A DNA stretch of 64,000 nucleotides from an uncultured SAR116 cluster alpha proteobacterium (GCA_902625215.1 CACOAO010000002.1:62001-126000); one strand, 5' to 3'. Shown: positions 17,170 to 26,718, numbered from the stretch's first letter. Translations and numbers: made by a program. The notes: generated by a model not told the origin, from the sequence alone.

Positions 17170-18348
17170 ATGAAAAATTTTAATTATAAAGTTTTAATCT
17201 TAATTTTAACTGGAACTGCAGCTCTTGCTCTAGCAATAGGAATTGGTAGGTTTACTTATACTCCTATATTGCCCTTTATGTTAGAAGAGTTAAATATTAC
17301 TAAAACTGAAGGCGGTTTAATTGCCTCATGGAACTTTTTTGGGTACCTATGTGGTTCACTGTTATCAATTTCGTCAATTTTTAAACAAAGAATTAAGCTT
17401 GTTTTTTTTATTTCTATAGTTCTTTCAATATCAACTACATTTTTAATGAGCATAAATGATGAAGTAGTATTTTTTATTATTATTCGATTTATAAGTGGTT
17501 TATCCAGCGCTTTTGTTCTCATATTTGGGACGGCTTTAATTCTACCAAGCATTCAAGCATTTGGGAAAAAATCACTTAGCACTTCACACTTTATGGGTGT
17601 AGGTTTTGGAATAGTCATATCTTCCATTCTAGTTACATTTTTAGGAGAATTAGGTTTCCATTGGGATGACTTATGGATTGGTGTAGCAGTGTTATCAGTA
17701 ATTTTAGCTGTTCCAATTTTTATATATACTCCCAACGAAATTTTGCAGCATTCATATTTTCAAAATTCAAATTATAAGAATAATTTTAGTTTTTCTTTAA
17801 TTTCTATTTCATATGGTTTGTACGGTTTTGGATACGTAATTTTGGGGACTTTTATTTCAGCCATGGCTAGGGAAACATCTGGTCTAGAAACCACTGAAAT
17901 GTATGTTTGGTTGTTAGTAGGTTTAGCAGGCATACCTATGGTTATTTTTTGGCCATGGTTTGGTAAAAAAATCGGCAATGATTTAGCTCTTTTTTTTGCT
18001 TGTGCTATTATGGGATTAGGAGTTTTAATGCCCATGTTATTAGAAAATAAAGTTGGGATTACTTCTGCATCTATTTTACTTGGCTCAACGTTTATACCAA
18101 TAACTGCACTTGCATTATTAGAAGGTCAATCTAGATATAAAGGATCAATTAGAGTCTCTACTGCCATTTTAACTTCGTCATTTAGTGTTGGTCAAATGAT
18201 AGGACCATATTTTGGTGGAGTCATAATAGATTTATTTAATTCATATAGTATTGCATTAACTATATCTTCAATATCACTTTTCATTGCTTCTATATTAATG
18301 ATTAATCCTACAAGATTTATTAATAGAAAATTTAGAGATATTCTTTGA
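17170..18348 (+). CDS. MFS transporter, YbfB/YjiJ family
   Basis: A 392-aa inner-membrane carrier with about 12 hydrophobic segments. The N-terminal ALAIGIGRFTYTPILPFML is the fingerprint of the YbfB/YjiJ group of the major facilitator superfamily, and EGGLIASWNFFGYLCGSLL follows as the second helix. Substrates of this group are not well established. It is transcribed divergently from the ECHDC3-like gene. Its 3' end overlaps the end of the convergent kinase-like gene by 17 bp. No clear ribosome-binding site is seen before the ATG (TTGTTATTAA). Confidence 0.87.
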   Translation: MKNFNYKVLILILTGTAALALAIGIGRFTYTPILPFMLEELNITKTEGGLIASWNFFGYLCGSLLSISSIFKQRIKLVFFISIVLSISTTFLMSINDEVVFFIIIRFISGLSSAFVLIFGTALILPSIQAFGKKSLSTSHFMGVGFGIVISSILVTFLGELGFHWDDLWIGVAVLSVILAVPIFIYTPNEILQHSYFQNSNYKNNFSFSLISISYGLYGFGYVILGTFISAMARETSGLETTEMYVWLLVGLAGIPMVIFWPWFGKKIGNDLALFFACAIMGLGVLMPMLLENKVGITSASILLGSTFIPITALALLEGQSRYKGSIRVSTAILTSSFSVGQMIGPYFGGVIIDLFNSYSIALTISSISLFIASILMINPTRFINRKFRDIL

Positions 18349-19372
18349 GTATTTTTGAACCTAAATCTGCAACTGGTTCTGCTTGTTCTCCAACTTCATA
18401 AGCATTTTCGCCTGAGTTGTTCCCATTAATAACACGTTTTGCTATACCTTGAAGAATACCTGCAAATCTAAAACAATTAAATGCTAGCAAAAACTTCCAA
18501 TATTTTGGCTTATCAAAACTTGTTAAATTTAAATAACTTTCTAAAATTTTTTCTTCTGTTGGTATGCCAGAGTAAAAATTTTGATTATTAAGATCACTCA
18601 AACCGCCAATTGGCCATGTTTTTTCGAATTTAAGCATTAATACCCAGTATGATAAATCAATAAAAGGGGGTGATAGTGTTGACAATTCCCAATCTAACAA
18701 ACCAATTATCTTTGGGATAGATTTATTTTTTTCTAAAATCATATTATCTAAACGATAATCACCGTGTAAAAGACATGGTTTCAAATTATCTATTTCAGTT
18801 GGAATATACCTAGGTATAGTCTCAATCAAGTATTCCATACTTTTTATATGTTTTGTTTCAGAGTCTCTATACTGTTTTATCCATAATTTAATTTGTCTTT
18901 CAAGATAAGCATTAGGTTTACCAAAATTCTCTAACCCAATTTTTTTTAAATCTAACTTAACTAATTCAGCTAAAATTTTAATTTTGTGTTTGTAAATTTT
19001 CTCTCTTTGTTCGCTTGTATAATTTAATAGATCTGGATCAAACTCATGTGCCCCATCTATAAACTCCATAATATAAAATTCACTTCCAATTATATCTACA
19101 TCACTACAATATCCGTACATTTTAGGAATTGGAATTTTTGAATTTGATAAAGCACTCATCACTTTAAATTCTCTGTCAATTCGATGTGCACCTCTTAGCA
19201 GATTTCCCAATGGTTTAGACCTAAGCACAAAGTTTTTATTATAAGATTTCAAAAGAAATGTAGGGTTAGATTGGCCTGTCTCAAATTTTTTAATAGATAA
19301 AATTTGTTCATCGATTGATGTATTTTTTTTTACCCAAAGATTTATACTATTTATTTTATTTTTTACTGACAT
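18332..19372 (-). CDS. APH-fold kinase-like protein (ACAD10/11- and LvaA-like phosphotransferase)
   Basis: A 346-aa aminoglycoside-phosphotransferase-fold protein. Landmarks are the N-terminal FETGQSNPTFLL nucleotide-binding strand near residue 30, the catalytic HGDYRLDNM near 203, and the metal-binding GLLDWELS near 225. The wording HGDYRLDN and LDWELSTLSPP is that of the branch containing the kinase domains of ACAD10/ACAD11 and LvaA, rather than antibiotic-resistance enzymes. Known members phosphorylate the 4-hydroxyl of 4-hydroxyacyl-CoA. It is divergent, with only 64 bp between, from an SDR gene and a matching acyl-CoA dehydrogenase gene, which supports this role by context. Confidence 0.82.
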   Translation of the reverse strand: MSVKNKINSINLWVKKNTSIDEQILSIKKFETGQSNPTFLLKSYNKNFVLRSKPLGNLLRGAHRIDREFKVMSALSNSKIPIPKMYGYCSDVDIIGSEFYIMEFIDGAHEFDPDLLNYTSEQREKIYKHKIKILAELVKLDLKKIGLENFGKPNAYLERQIKLWIKQYRDSETKHIKSMEYLIETIPRYIPTEIDNLKPCLLHGDYRLDNMILEKNKSIPKIIGLLDWELSTLSPPFIDLSYWVLMLKFEKTWPIGGLSDLNNQNFYSGIPTEEKILESYLNLTSFDKPKYWKFLLAFNCFRFAGILQGIAKRVINGNNSGENAYEVGEQAEPVADLGSKILKEYL

Positions 19373-19436
19373 ATTTACATGACTAATTTATTCTAACTGA
19401 AATATCACATTCAAATTAAATTTAGGTATATGATCC

Positions 19437-20171
19437 ATGAGTAATCAATCTAACACTGTTTTAATAACAGGTGCAAGCAGAGGGTTAGGCGCAAATTTTT
19501 CCAAAACATTAGCACATGATGGTTTTAAAATTATTGGTGTTGGTCGTAATTTAAAAAATCTAAAATCAGTTATTTCTACTCTTCCTAACCAAGATCTAGG
19601 GCATTCATATTTAGAACTGGACATTACAGATGAGTCACAAGTGTTGGAGTTGTTAAAAGATTTAAATATTTATGCTTTAATTAATAATGCTGGTATTGCA
19701 AATACTAAGTTGTTACATGAAGAAACTTATTCTGACTTGACAAGAATATTTGATACTAATTTATTAGGTTCAATTAATGTATCAAATGCGTTAATTCCAA
19801 ATATGATTAAAAATAAAAATGGGAAAATTATTAACATTGCTTCCACTCTTGGTTACAGACCTTTATCATTTGTTGGAGCTTATTCTGCAACTAAAGCTGC
19901 TTTAATACAAATTACTAAATCTCAATCAATAGAACTAGCAAAACATAATATATGCGTTAATGCACTTGCACCAGGCTATATACTGACTGACATTAATAAA
20001 AAACAGTTAGAAGGTGAGGCAGGTGTTTTACTTAAAAAGAAAATACCTCTTAAAAGATTTGCTACTTTAGATGAACTCGATGTAATTATTTCTATGTTAG
20101 TAAATCCACTAAACACTTATATGACTGGCGCTACAATAGCTGTAGATGGTGGATTAAGTACAGGTCTTTAA
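19437..20171 (+). CDS. SDR-family oxidoreductase (LvaD-like position)
   Basis: A 244-aa short-chain dehydrogenase with cofactor motif TGASRGLGANF near residue 10, NNAGIA near 82, catalytic Ser near 137 and YSATKAA near 150, ending in the usual TGATIAVDGG. Arg after the glycine motif (GRN at the second strand) suggests NADP(H). It is 15 bp upstream of an ACAD10/11-like acyl-CoA dehydrogenase gene and divergent from the kinase gene. In the P. putida levulinate pathway an SDR (LvaD) reduces a 4-keto group before phosphorylation, so an analogous job is plausible. Generic 3-oxoacyl reductase activity cannot be excluded. Confidence 0.83.
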   Translation: MSNQSNTVLITGASRGLGANFSKTLAHDGFKIIGVGRNLKNLKSVISTLPNQDLGHSYLELDITDESQVLELLKDLNIYALINNAGIANTKLLHEETYSDLTRIFDTNLLGSINVSNALIPNMIKNKNGKIINIASTLGYRPLSFVGAYSATKAALIQITKSQSIELAKHNICVNALAPGYILTDINKKQLEGEAGVLLKKKIPLKRFATLDELDVIISMLVNPLNTYMTGATIAVDGGLSTGL

Positions 20172-20186
20172 CAAAAGGAGACATTT

Positions 20187-21386
20187 ATGGATTTTACACT
20201 TCCTGAACATATTGAAACACTCAGATTAAAAACAAGAGACTTTGTTAATCAAAATATTATTCCTTTAGAGTCAGAGATTTCGTCATATGATGAACATGAG
20301 AATATAAAAGAAGATCTGCTAAAGCAAATCCGCTTGGATGTTCAAGCCGCAGGACTTTGGTCACCGCAAATGCCTACATCCAGATCTGGTCTTGGGTTAG
20401 GTCCAATTGGTATGTCTGCACTATATGAGGAAATGAATAGATCAATTTTTGGACCTGTTTGTTTCAATTGTGCTGCTCCTGATGACGGTAATATGTACAT
20501 ACTTAATAAAATTGGAACTGAAGTACAAAAAGTTAAATGGCTTGATCCAATAATTAATGGTGATGTTCGTTCATCCCTTGCTATGACTGAACCAGCACCT
20601 GGCGGTGGTTCTGATCCATCTATGATTAAAACTGAAGCTGTTTATTCAAATGGTAAATGGATAATAAATGGTCTTAAATGGTATATTACTGGAGCTGCTG
20701 TTGCATCTCATTTTATTTTACTTGCCAAAACTAAAGATGGTTTAACGGCTTTCCTTTATCATAAAGATCAACCAGGTTGGAAAATTAAAAGACGTATTCC
20801 AATTATGGGTCCCGAAGAACATGGTGGACATTGTGAGATAGAATATAATGGCCTAGAAATCCCTGATGAAGATAGGTTAGGAGAAGTTGGTAAGGGTCTT
20901 AAAATTGTTCAAATACGTCTTGGACTTGCTCGTCTTACACATTGCATGAGGTGGATAGGACTTTCTAAAAGATGTTTAGAAATAGCTTTAGATTATGTTT
21001 CCACTAGAGAAGGTTTTGGTATTAAACTTTCTGACAGAGAATCAGTTCAAATAAAACTTGGCAAATCTGCAATGGACATTGACATTGCTCGTTTACTAGT
21101 GATGAGAGCTGCATGGAAAATTGAACATGGTAGTAAATCTCGGCAAGATGTTTCAATGGCGAAAATACATGTTGCTGATACCTTAAACAATGTTTCTGAT
21201 ACAGCCATTCAGTTGAATGGAGCTAAAGGTTACAGCAAAGATATTATTCTTGAATGGATTTATCGTTATGCACGTCAAGCAAAGTTAGTTGATGGAGCTT
21301 CTGAAGTTCATCAAATGATTATCAATAGATTTTTTAATAATTATAAAGCTAATTTTTGGCATTGGGGTATAGGGCACGATAATTAA
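20187..21386 (+). CDS. Acyl-CoA dehydrogenase of the ACAD10/11 (LvaC-like) type
   Basis: A 399-aa acyl-CoA dehydrogenase. The segments MTEPAPGGGSDPS near residue 130, IPIMGPEEHGGHCEIEYNG near 210, and the C-terminal VDGASEVHQMII near 375 are those of the ACAD10/11 subgroup. In that subgroup ASEVH or PDEVH replaces the standard EGTxEI. Characterised members act on 4-phosphoacyl-CoA esters made by the partner kinase, eliminating phosphate to give an enoyl-CoA. A strong AAAGGAG ribosome-binding site precedes the ATG. The stop codon shares TTAA with that of the convergent HAD gene. Confidence 0.88.
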   Translation: MDFTLPEHIETLRLKTRDFVNQNIIPLESEISSYDEHENIKEDLLKQIRLDVQAAGLWSPQMPTSRSGLGLGPIGMSALYEEMNRSIFGPVCFNCAAPDDGNMYILNKIGTEVQKVKWLDPIINGDVRSSLAMTEPAPGGGSDPSMIKTEAVYSNGKWIINGLKWYITGAAVASHFILLAKTKDGLTAFLYHKDQPGWKIKRRIPIMGPEEHGGHCEIEYNGLEIPDEDRLGEVGKGLKIVQIRLGLARLTHCMRWIGLSKRCLEIALDYVSTREGFGIKLSDRESVQIKLGKSAMDIDIARLLVMRAAWKIEHGSKSRQDVSMAKIHVADTLNNVSDTAIQLNGAKGYSKDIILEWIYRYARQAKLVDGASEVHQMIINRFFNNYKANFWHWGIGHDN

Positions 21387-22054
21387 TTTTTTAACAATTT
21401 TTCTATTTGTTCTAACGAATTTATTATTCTATCTGGTTTTCCTGGTAGTTTCTCCAATCTACTAAAAGATCTATTTACCCATATAGTTTTAAAACCATAA
21501 TTTGAAGCTGCATGCATGTCCCATGCATTACTTGAGAAAAATAATACGTTTTGTTTGTTTACACCCATTTTTTTTTCAACTAAGTCATATACATCACTTG
21601 AAGGTTTATATACTTTGCATTCATCTACAGATAAAACTTCATCAAGTAAATTTTTTATATTTGCATTTGTTACCGCGCTTTCTAACATTTTATTATTTCC
21701 ATTAGATAATATAGCAGTTTTAAACCCCATACTTTTTATATTTTCTAGAACGGATTTAACCTCAGGATAAGCTTCTAGCTTTAAATATAGTGACAATAAT
21801 TCATCTCTTAATTTAATATTTTCTATATTTAATGTTTCCAAAGCATAGTCTAAAGCATCAGATGTTATTTTCCAGAAATCAATATATTCCCTCATTGAAT
21901 TTCTTAACCATGTGTACTCTACTTGCCGTAATCTCCATAAACTTGAGAGTTCGTTCCATTTATCACCAACTTCTTTTGATAATTCTCGACATGCTGCATT
22001 TACATCAAATAATGTTCCGTATGCGTCAAAAACACATGCTGTAATTTTATCCAT
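21383..22054 (-). CDS. HAD hydrolase, 2-haloacid dehalogenase type II family
   Basis: A HAD-superfamily enzyme of about 223 aa. Motif I is VFDAYGTLFD with the nucleophilic Asp near residue 9, motif II is LSNGN near 117, a conserved Lys lies in VYKPSSDVYD near 148, and motif III is SSNAWDMHAASNYGF near 175 followed by WVNR. This set is characteristic of L-2-haloacid dehalogenase-like proteins, though many act as phosphatases. I prefer ATG 22054 with GAGG upstream over GTG 22066; it still overlaps the glycosyltransferase stop by 8 bp. It is tail-to-tail with the ACAD10/11-like gene. Human ACAD10 carries a HAD domain as well, but of a different HAD group. Confidence 0.85.
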   Translation of the reverse strand: MDKITACVFDAYGTLFDVNAACRELSKEVGDKWNELSSLWRLRQVEYTWLRNSMREYIDFWKITSDALDYALETLNIENIKLRDELLSLYLKLEAYPEVKSVLENIKSMGFKTAILSNGNNKMLESAVTNANIKNLLDEVLSVDECKVYKPSSDVYDLVEKKMGVNKQNVLFFSSNAWDMHAASNYGFKTIWVNRSFSRLEKLPGKPDRIINSLEQIEKLLKN

Positions 22055-22847
22055 TTTTTTCCTCACTTAGATATTCATAAAATCCTTTTTTATTTTTTTG
22101 TGCCCATTCCATATACTTCTTATTTTTAATGCGTCTTAATGCAAATATCTTTGCTACCCTTAAATTTTTCATTTTCAATGATTTTATCTGATAGTTTTTA
22201 TAGGCTTGATCAATTTTAATTGAAAATCCTTTTTCCTTAGTTACAGATTCCTTTTGAATATTTAACTTATAATAATCATTTTTTATCATCTCTACTTTGT
22301 TTTTATCACTTAGTAATATTGCTGTATTGTATACATCCTGACTTCTATTTTTCTCAAATTTTTTAATTAAGCTTTTTTTTACAAATGGATGAAAGCTACA
22401 AGGAATTTCTCCTATATCTTTAATACTTAAATAACTTTTCTCTTTTCCCTCGAATTTACCAATTAAAATATTATTTTTGTAAACTCTTGTCGGTGCAAAT
22501 GCTAATCCATTTTTTTTTACTAATTCATACATTTTTTCAAAATAATTTTCTGACCACTCATCATCGGCATCTAAAAACCCAATGAATTTTCCTTTTGCCT
22601 TTGCAAGCCCAACATTTCTTGCATTTCCGGGTCCAGTTTTTATGGCATCAGTTTTTAAAAACCTAACAGACATGTCTTTATTCATTTTAGGTACTATGTT
22701 TTTATAATTTTTTCCATCATCTATTATCAAAAGAATTTCAATTTTTTTCTTAGATTGAATTTTTTGATTATTTATTGAATCTAATGTTTTTTTCAGTGTA
22801 TTAACTGCTTTGTATACTGGTATTATTATTGAAACATTTATTTTCAT
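22047..22847 (-). CDS. Family 2 glycosyltransferase
   Basis: A 266-aa inverting GT-A glycosyltransferase. The N-terminal SIIPVYKAVNTLKKTLDSIN strand and the metal-binding acidic motif near residue 97 (GFLDADDEW) are clear. The C-terminal half is short, very basic and not assignable to a donor or acceptor. It is separated from the polysaccharide locus by 12 kb and overlaps the start of the HAD gene, so the two are probably co-transcribed. Whether it decorates the same surface glycan is unknown. Confidence 0.85.
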   Translation of the reverse strand: MKINVSIIIPVYKAVNTLKKTLDSINNQKIQSKKKIEILLIIDDGKNYKNIVPKMNKDMSVRFLKTDAIKTGPGNARNVGLAKAKGKFIGFLDADDEWSENYFEKMYELVKKNGLAFAPTRVYKNNILIGKFEGKEKSYLSIKDIGEIPCSFHPFVKKSLIKKFEKNRSQDVYNTAILLSDKNKVEMIKNDYYKLNIQKESVTKEKGFSIKIDQAYKNYQIKSLKMKNLRVAKIFALRRIKNKKYMEWAQKNKKGFYEYLSEEKNG

Positions 22848-22923
22848 TTAATTTCTTTTTTTTTCCTTTATATTGTCATTAGTTTTTAACTTTGCAAAAT
22901 TTTATTTGTAAGGAATTTTCCTA

Positions 22924-23832
22924 ATGAAGCCACTCCTTCTTCATCCTACTAATTGGAAAGACTATTCTTTAATTGATTCTGGCAATGGTAAAAAATTAGA
23001 ACGTTTCGGCAATTTCTTATTTAGCAGACCTGAACCACAAGCCCTATGGTCACCTAGATTATCTCTCAAAGAATGGGAAAAGTCTTCCGGGGTATTTCTA
23101 TCATCTTCAAATCCTCTAAACGAAGATGCTAATGGTAAATGGTCCTTTAAAGAACATTTACCACTCAAATGGGAAATGGAATATGGCAATATAAAATTTT
23201 TTGCAACTCCAACTCCTTTTAGGCATCTTGGTTTCTTTCCAGATCAATCCCCACATTGGCTTTGGGCTTCTAAAAAAATACAATCTTTGATAAAAATTCA
23301 TGATAAAAATTACTCCCCCAAAGTTCTTAACCTTTTTGCCTATTCAGGTCTCGCTTCTTTACACGCAGCGTATAATGGGGCTTCTGTAACACATGTTGAT
23401 GCTAGTAAAAAAGCAATAAACTTTGCTTTTGAAAATAGGAACTTGTCTTCATTTCAACACTTACCAATTAAATTTATCACTGACGATGCCATTAAATTTG
23501 TTAAGCGAGAAATTCGTCGAGAAAATAGATATGATGGTATAATTCTTGATCCACCTAAATATGGAAGAGGACCAAATGGTGAGATATGGGATTTTTTTAA
23601 TGATCTTCCAATTTTATTAAAATTAATTACTCAAATATTAACTCCTAAACCTATTTTTATTATTCTAAATAGCTATGCGATTAGATCTAGCCACTTATCT
23701 TTACATTTTGCATTAAATGAAACAATGAAAGGGTTTTCTGGTAAAGTTGAATCTGGTGAACTATCCATTGTTGAAGATCAGGAAGACCCAAGACAAATAA
23801 ACACAGCTATTTTCGCTAGATGGGAACAATAA
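22924..23832 (+). CDS. Class I SAM-dependent methyltransferase, RlmI/RlmK-like
   Basis: A 302-aa probable RNA methyltransferase. The AdoMet-binding motif VLNLFAYSGLASLHAAYNGA is near residue 137, VDASKKAINFAFENR near 158 and the catalytic-loop ILDPPKYGRG near 207. This pattern (LNLFAYTG, DxSK, DPPxxGRG) is that of the COG1092 23S rRNA cytosine-C5 methyltransferase-like group, here without a recognisable N-terminal PUA domain. The N-terminal 110 residues are rich in Trp and basic residues and probably bind RNA. AAGGAA precedes the ATG. It converges, 5 bp apart, with another RNA methyltransferase gene. Confidence 0.85.
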   Translation: MKPLLLHPTNWKDYSLIDSGNGKKLERFGNFLFSRPEPQALWSPRLSLKEWEKSSGVFLSSSNPLNEDANGKWSFKEHLPLKWEMEYGNIKFFATPTPFRHLGFFPDQSPHWLWASKKIQSLIKIHDKNYSPKVLNLFAYSGLASLHAAYNGASVTHVDASKKAINFAFENRNLSSFQHLPIKFITDDAIKFVKREIRRENRYDGIILDPPKYGRGPNGEIWDFFNDLPILLKLITQILTPKPIFIILNSYAIRSSHLSLHFALNETMKGFSGKVESGELSIVEDQEDPRQINTAIFARWEQ

Positions 23833-23837
23833 TTGAA

Positions 23838-24647
23838 TTAATTAGGATATTTCCTTATTGATTCATATAGAATAATTCCTGTAGACACCGCTAAGTTAAG
23901 ACTGTCTGATTTACCTAGCATTGGTATTTTTATCAATTGATCACAATTATTGATAAATTTATCTGACAAACCATTTTGCTCATTACCCATTGCTAAAACA
24001 AAAGGTGTTTTCCAATTAGCCTTGGTGTAGTTAGAGGCTTTCTTTAATGAGGTTCCAATCAAATTAATATTCTTATTAGACTTCCATTTTAAAAACTGTT
24101 CAAGATTTGAAGCTATAATGTTTATGTTAAAAATAGCTCCCATACTCGCCCTTACTGCTTCATATGAAAAAGGATCTGTGCATTCATTAAGTAGTACGCA
24201 GTCAGTAGCCCCCATACCATCCATAGTTCTTAGAATTGTGCCTAAATTACCGGGGTCCTTTACACTTTCAAGAGCAACAATGCGTTTTTTATCAACAGAA
24301 TTAGGAAGATGATGCCATTTTTGCATAAAAACACCTAATACATTCTGAGGGTTATTTTTATGCGACAATTTAGATAATATTTGAGAAGACACTGCTATTG
24401 TATCTGCACCTAATGAAGTTGTTTCATTCACTAATTCATGTATAGCTAAGTTAACTCTATTCTCTTTATTAAATAATAGATATTTAATTTCCCAATTATT
24501 CTCTAGAGCTTCTTTGCAAATTCTAACACCTTCTGCAACGAAAAGGTTCAAATCCTTTCTATATTTACGATGATATAAACTATTTATTAGTTTAACTTTA
24601 TTATTAGTTAAACTAGAAATTTCATACTGTTTTCCAGAAACAACCAA
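23838..24647 (-). CDS. TrmH/SpoU-family RNA 2'-O-methyltransferase
   Basis: A 269-aa SPOUT methyltransferase. The N-terminal part resembles the SpoU substrate-binding domain (FVAEGVRICKEAL near residue 37). The knotted domain shows motif 1 VKDPGNLGTILRTMDGMGA near 130, motif 2 LAMGNEQNGL near 218 and motif 3 IPMLGKSDSLNLAVSTGIIL near 240. It methylates a ribose in rRNA or tRNA; the exact site is unknown. The only possible start is TTG 24647, preceded by AGGA at good spacing. It lies 10 bp after the sufE stop on the same strand. Confidence 0.88.
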   Translation of the reverse strand: MVVSGKQYEISSLTNNKVKLINSLYHRKYRKDLNLFVAEGVRICKEALENNWEIKYLLFNKENRVNLAIHELVNETTSLGADTIAVSSQILSKLSHKNNPQNVLGVFMQKWHHLPNSVDKKRIVALESVKDPGNLGTILRTMDGMGATDCVLLNECTDPFSYEAVRASMGAIFNINIIASNLEQFLKWKSNKNINLIGTSLKKASNYTKANWKTPFVLAMGNEQNGLSDKFINNCDQLIKIPMLGKSDSLNLAVSTGIILYESIRKYPN

Positions 24648-24657
24648 ATTGTATTTC

Positions 24658-25074
24658 CTATGTTAACTTAACTTTAGCTGAATTTTTAATCGAGGAAACA
24701 AGAGAAGAAAGACCATTTTTTCTTGTAGGAGATAAATGATCATTCAATCCAATTTGTTCAAGAAAATTTATATTTGTGTCCAAAATTTCTTGAGGTTTTT
24801 TTCCTGAAAAAACTTTTAACATTAAAGCAATTAGGCCTTGAACTATGGCTGCATCACTATTCGCTAAAAAAGTAATAGTTCCATCTTCATTGTAATATTT
24901 ATAAAAATATACTACAGATTGGCAGCCTTTCATTTTATTATCTTCAGTTTTGAGCGCTTCATCCATTTGAGGAACATTTCTTCCCATATCGATTAGATAT
25001 TGATACTTATCTTCCCAAGAATCAAAAAAAGAAAAATCTTCTATTAGTTCATTTATTTCATTACTAAAATTCAT
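24658..25074 (-). CDS. sufE: Cysteine desulfuration protein SufE
   Basis: A 138-aa SufE-family protein. It has the N-terminal WEDKYQYLIDMGR segment near residue 20 and the persulfide-accepting cysteine in KMKGCQSVVY near 51. GLIALMLKVFSGKKPQEIL lies near 82, and the C-terminal LSPTRKNGL precedes the final helix. It accepts sulfur from the cysteine desulfurase SufS and passes it to SufBCD for Fe-S assembly in the cytoplasm. No other suf gene is in the window. The TrmH-family gene follows 10 bp downstream. Confidence 0.93.
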   Translation of the reverse strand: MNFSNEINELIEDFSFFDSWEDKYQYLIDMGRNVPQMDEALKTEDNKMKGCQSVVYFYKYYNEDGTITFLANSDAAIVQGLIALMLKVFSGKKPQEILDTNINFLEQIGLNDHLSPTRKNGLSSLVSSIKNSAKVKLT

Positions 25075-25227
25075 TTAAAACACTTTTTTGTTAAATTAAG
25101 CTATTAATTAAACTCAATTGTATAACAAATCAAGAAGGTACGCTTAATTTGTTTTTTAACTCCTAACTCACAATAATATTGTAATTTGGTTAATTATAGA
25201 ATATTTTGGAATTATCGGGAGAGTAGA

Positions 25228-26715
25228 ATGTTATCACTCCGTAACAAGAGAGAAAGCCTTACATTACTTAAAACTCCTGTAGTTTTTTTTATCTTAATAA
25301 CCATAACTATTTTAAGGATATATTCTTTATACCTATCCCCAATAGAATTATCTGTTGACGAAGCACAATATTGGCATTGGTCGAGGAATATAGACTTTGG
25401 CTATTTTACTAAGCCACCATTAATAGCATGGCTGATTGGATCTTCGACTTTTATTTTTGGAAATGAAGAATGGGCAGTTAGACTTTTTGCACCCATTACA
25501 CATTTATTTATTTCCTTAGTTTTATGGGGAACCGCGAAATATGCATTTGGAGCAAATTCTGGAAAAATTGCAGCTTTAATTTGGATATTCACACCAGCAG
25601 CTTCATTAGGTGGATTTATAATTTCAACAGATACTCCACTATTATTATTTTGGTCTTTATCTTTGTTATTTTTATTATTTTCGTTAAGACAAAATTCTAT
25701 CTTTACATCTTTATTTGTAGGTATTTTTCTAGGCTTCGCATTTTTATCTAAATATGCAGCTTTATATTTTTTGATTTTTTTCATTATTTGGTGGCTAATT
25801 TACGACCGGAATACATTTTTAAGTATTAAAAATATATTAATCATACTGTTTACAAGTTTTTTGATAGCAAGCACAAATTTATATTGGAATTATTTAAATG
25901 ATTTTGTAACTGTAAATCATACAATTTCAAACGCAAACCTTACAGTAATTACTCTCAACTATAATAATGTGATTGATTTTTTATCATCTCAATTTTTGGT
26001 GTTTGGGCCATTATTATTTTTATTATATCTTTTGGTAATAATGGATAGTTTTTTTAAAGACCGAGAAATAACTCTATTAACTCTGATTTCTTTTCCAATA
26101 ATTATTCTAATTGCAATTCAAAGTTTTTTAAAAATTGCAAATGCTAATTGGGCAGTTACCGCTTATGTAGGTGCAACTCTAATCATAAGTTACTATGTTA
26201 CCTTGACACGAAGTAATGCCTTTAAGATATTGTTTTATTTGGGACTTTTTTTAAATATTGCTATTTCAGTATATATATTAACAATTACAATCAATGGAAG
26301 TTTTTACCCATTAAATTTAAAATCTAATCCGTTAAGAAAAAATTTAGGATTCGAAAATTTAGCTTCAAAATTACATGACACATTTAAGGAAGAGAAAATA
26401 TCAAAAATAATTTTTGAAAAAAGAGGAGATATCTCAAGATTTAATTATTATCTTAATCGTGATGATAATGATTTGGAAAATAAAATTTATATCAAAACAA
26501 ATAGCTTAGTTCCTGGTAACTTTTACGAATTGAATTTTAATTACGATCTTATAAACAAAAGAAAAGGTGAAAAAATATTAATTGTAAAAAATGAGACTGA
26601 TGCGGTCTTTAAAAACTACGATCTTCATAAAATTAAATTACTGAAAACTATTACTACAAAAACAGTTAAAAATTTGAAAAGAACTTATTATCTGTATGTA
26701 GGGGAAAAAAGATAA
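25228..26715 (+). CDS. GT39/ArnT-like membrane glycosyltransferase
   Basis: An inner-membrane GT-C enzyme of about 495 aa with 10-12 hydrophobic segments. The first periplasmic loop holds the catalytic-type SVDEAQYWHWSRNIDFGY (near residue 40) followed by KPPLIAWLI. This is characteristic of the GT39/ArnT and Dol-P-Man transferase superfamily, which use polyprenyl-phosphate sugars. The C-terminal 120 residues form a soluble domain. I prefer ATG 25228, preceded by GGGAGAG, over TTG 25186. It may add a sugar to lipid A or to a surface glycan. Donor and acceptor are unknown. Confidence 0.82.
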   Translation: MLSLRNKRESLTLLKTPVVFFILITITILRIYSLYLSPIELSVDEAQYWHWSRNIDFGYFTKPPLIAWLIGSSTFIFGNEEWAVRLFAPITHLFISLVLWGTAKYAFGANSGKIAALIWIFTPAASLGGFIISTDTPLLLFWSLSLLFLLFSLRQNSIFTSLFVGIFLGFAFLSKYAALYFLIFFIIWWLIYDRNTFLSIKNILIILFTSFLIASTNLYWNYLNDFVTVNHTISNANLTVITLNYNNVIDFLSSQFLVFGPLLFLLYLLVIMDSFFKDREITLLTLISFPIIILIAIQSFLKIANANWAVTAYVGATLIISYYVTLTRSNAFKILFYLGLFLNIAISVYILTITINGSFYPLNLKSNPLRKNLGFENLASKLHDTFKEEKISKIIFEKRGDISRFNYYLNRDDNDLENKIYIKTNSLVPGNFYELNFNYDLINKRKGEKILIVKNETDAVFKNYDLHKIKLLKTITTKTVKNLKRTYYLYVGEKR

Positions 26716-26718
26716 GAT

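Noticed and set aside
18332-19372. Aminoglycoside resistance kinase
   Set aside because: The motifs are those of the ACAD10/11-LvaA branch, and the neighbours are acyl-CoA enzymes, so antibiotic resistance is unlikely.
25170-25182. Perfect 6-bp inverted repeat ACAATA-A-TATTGT before the GT39 gene
   Set aside because: Short AT-only palindromes are expected by chance here, and nothing else supports an operator.
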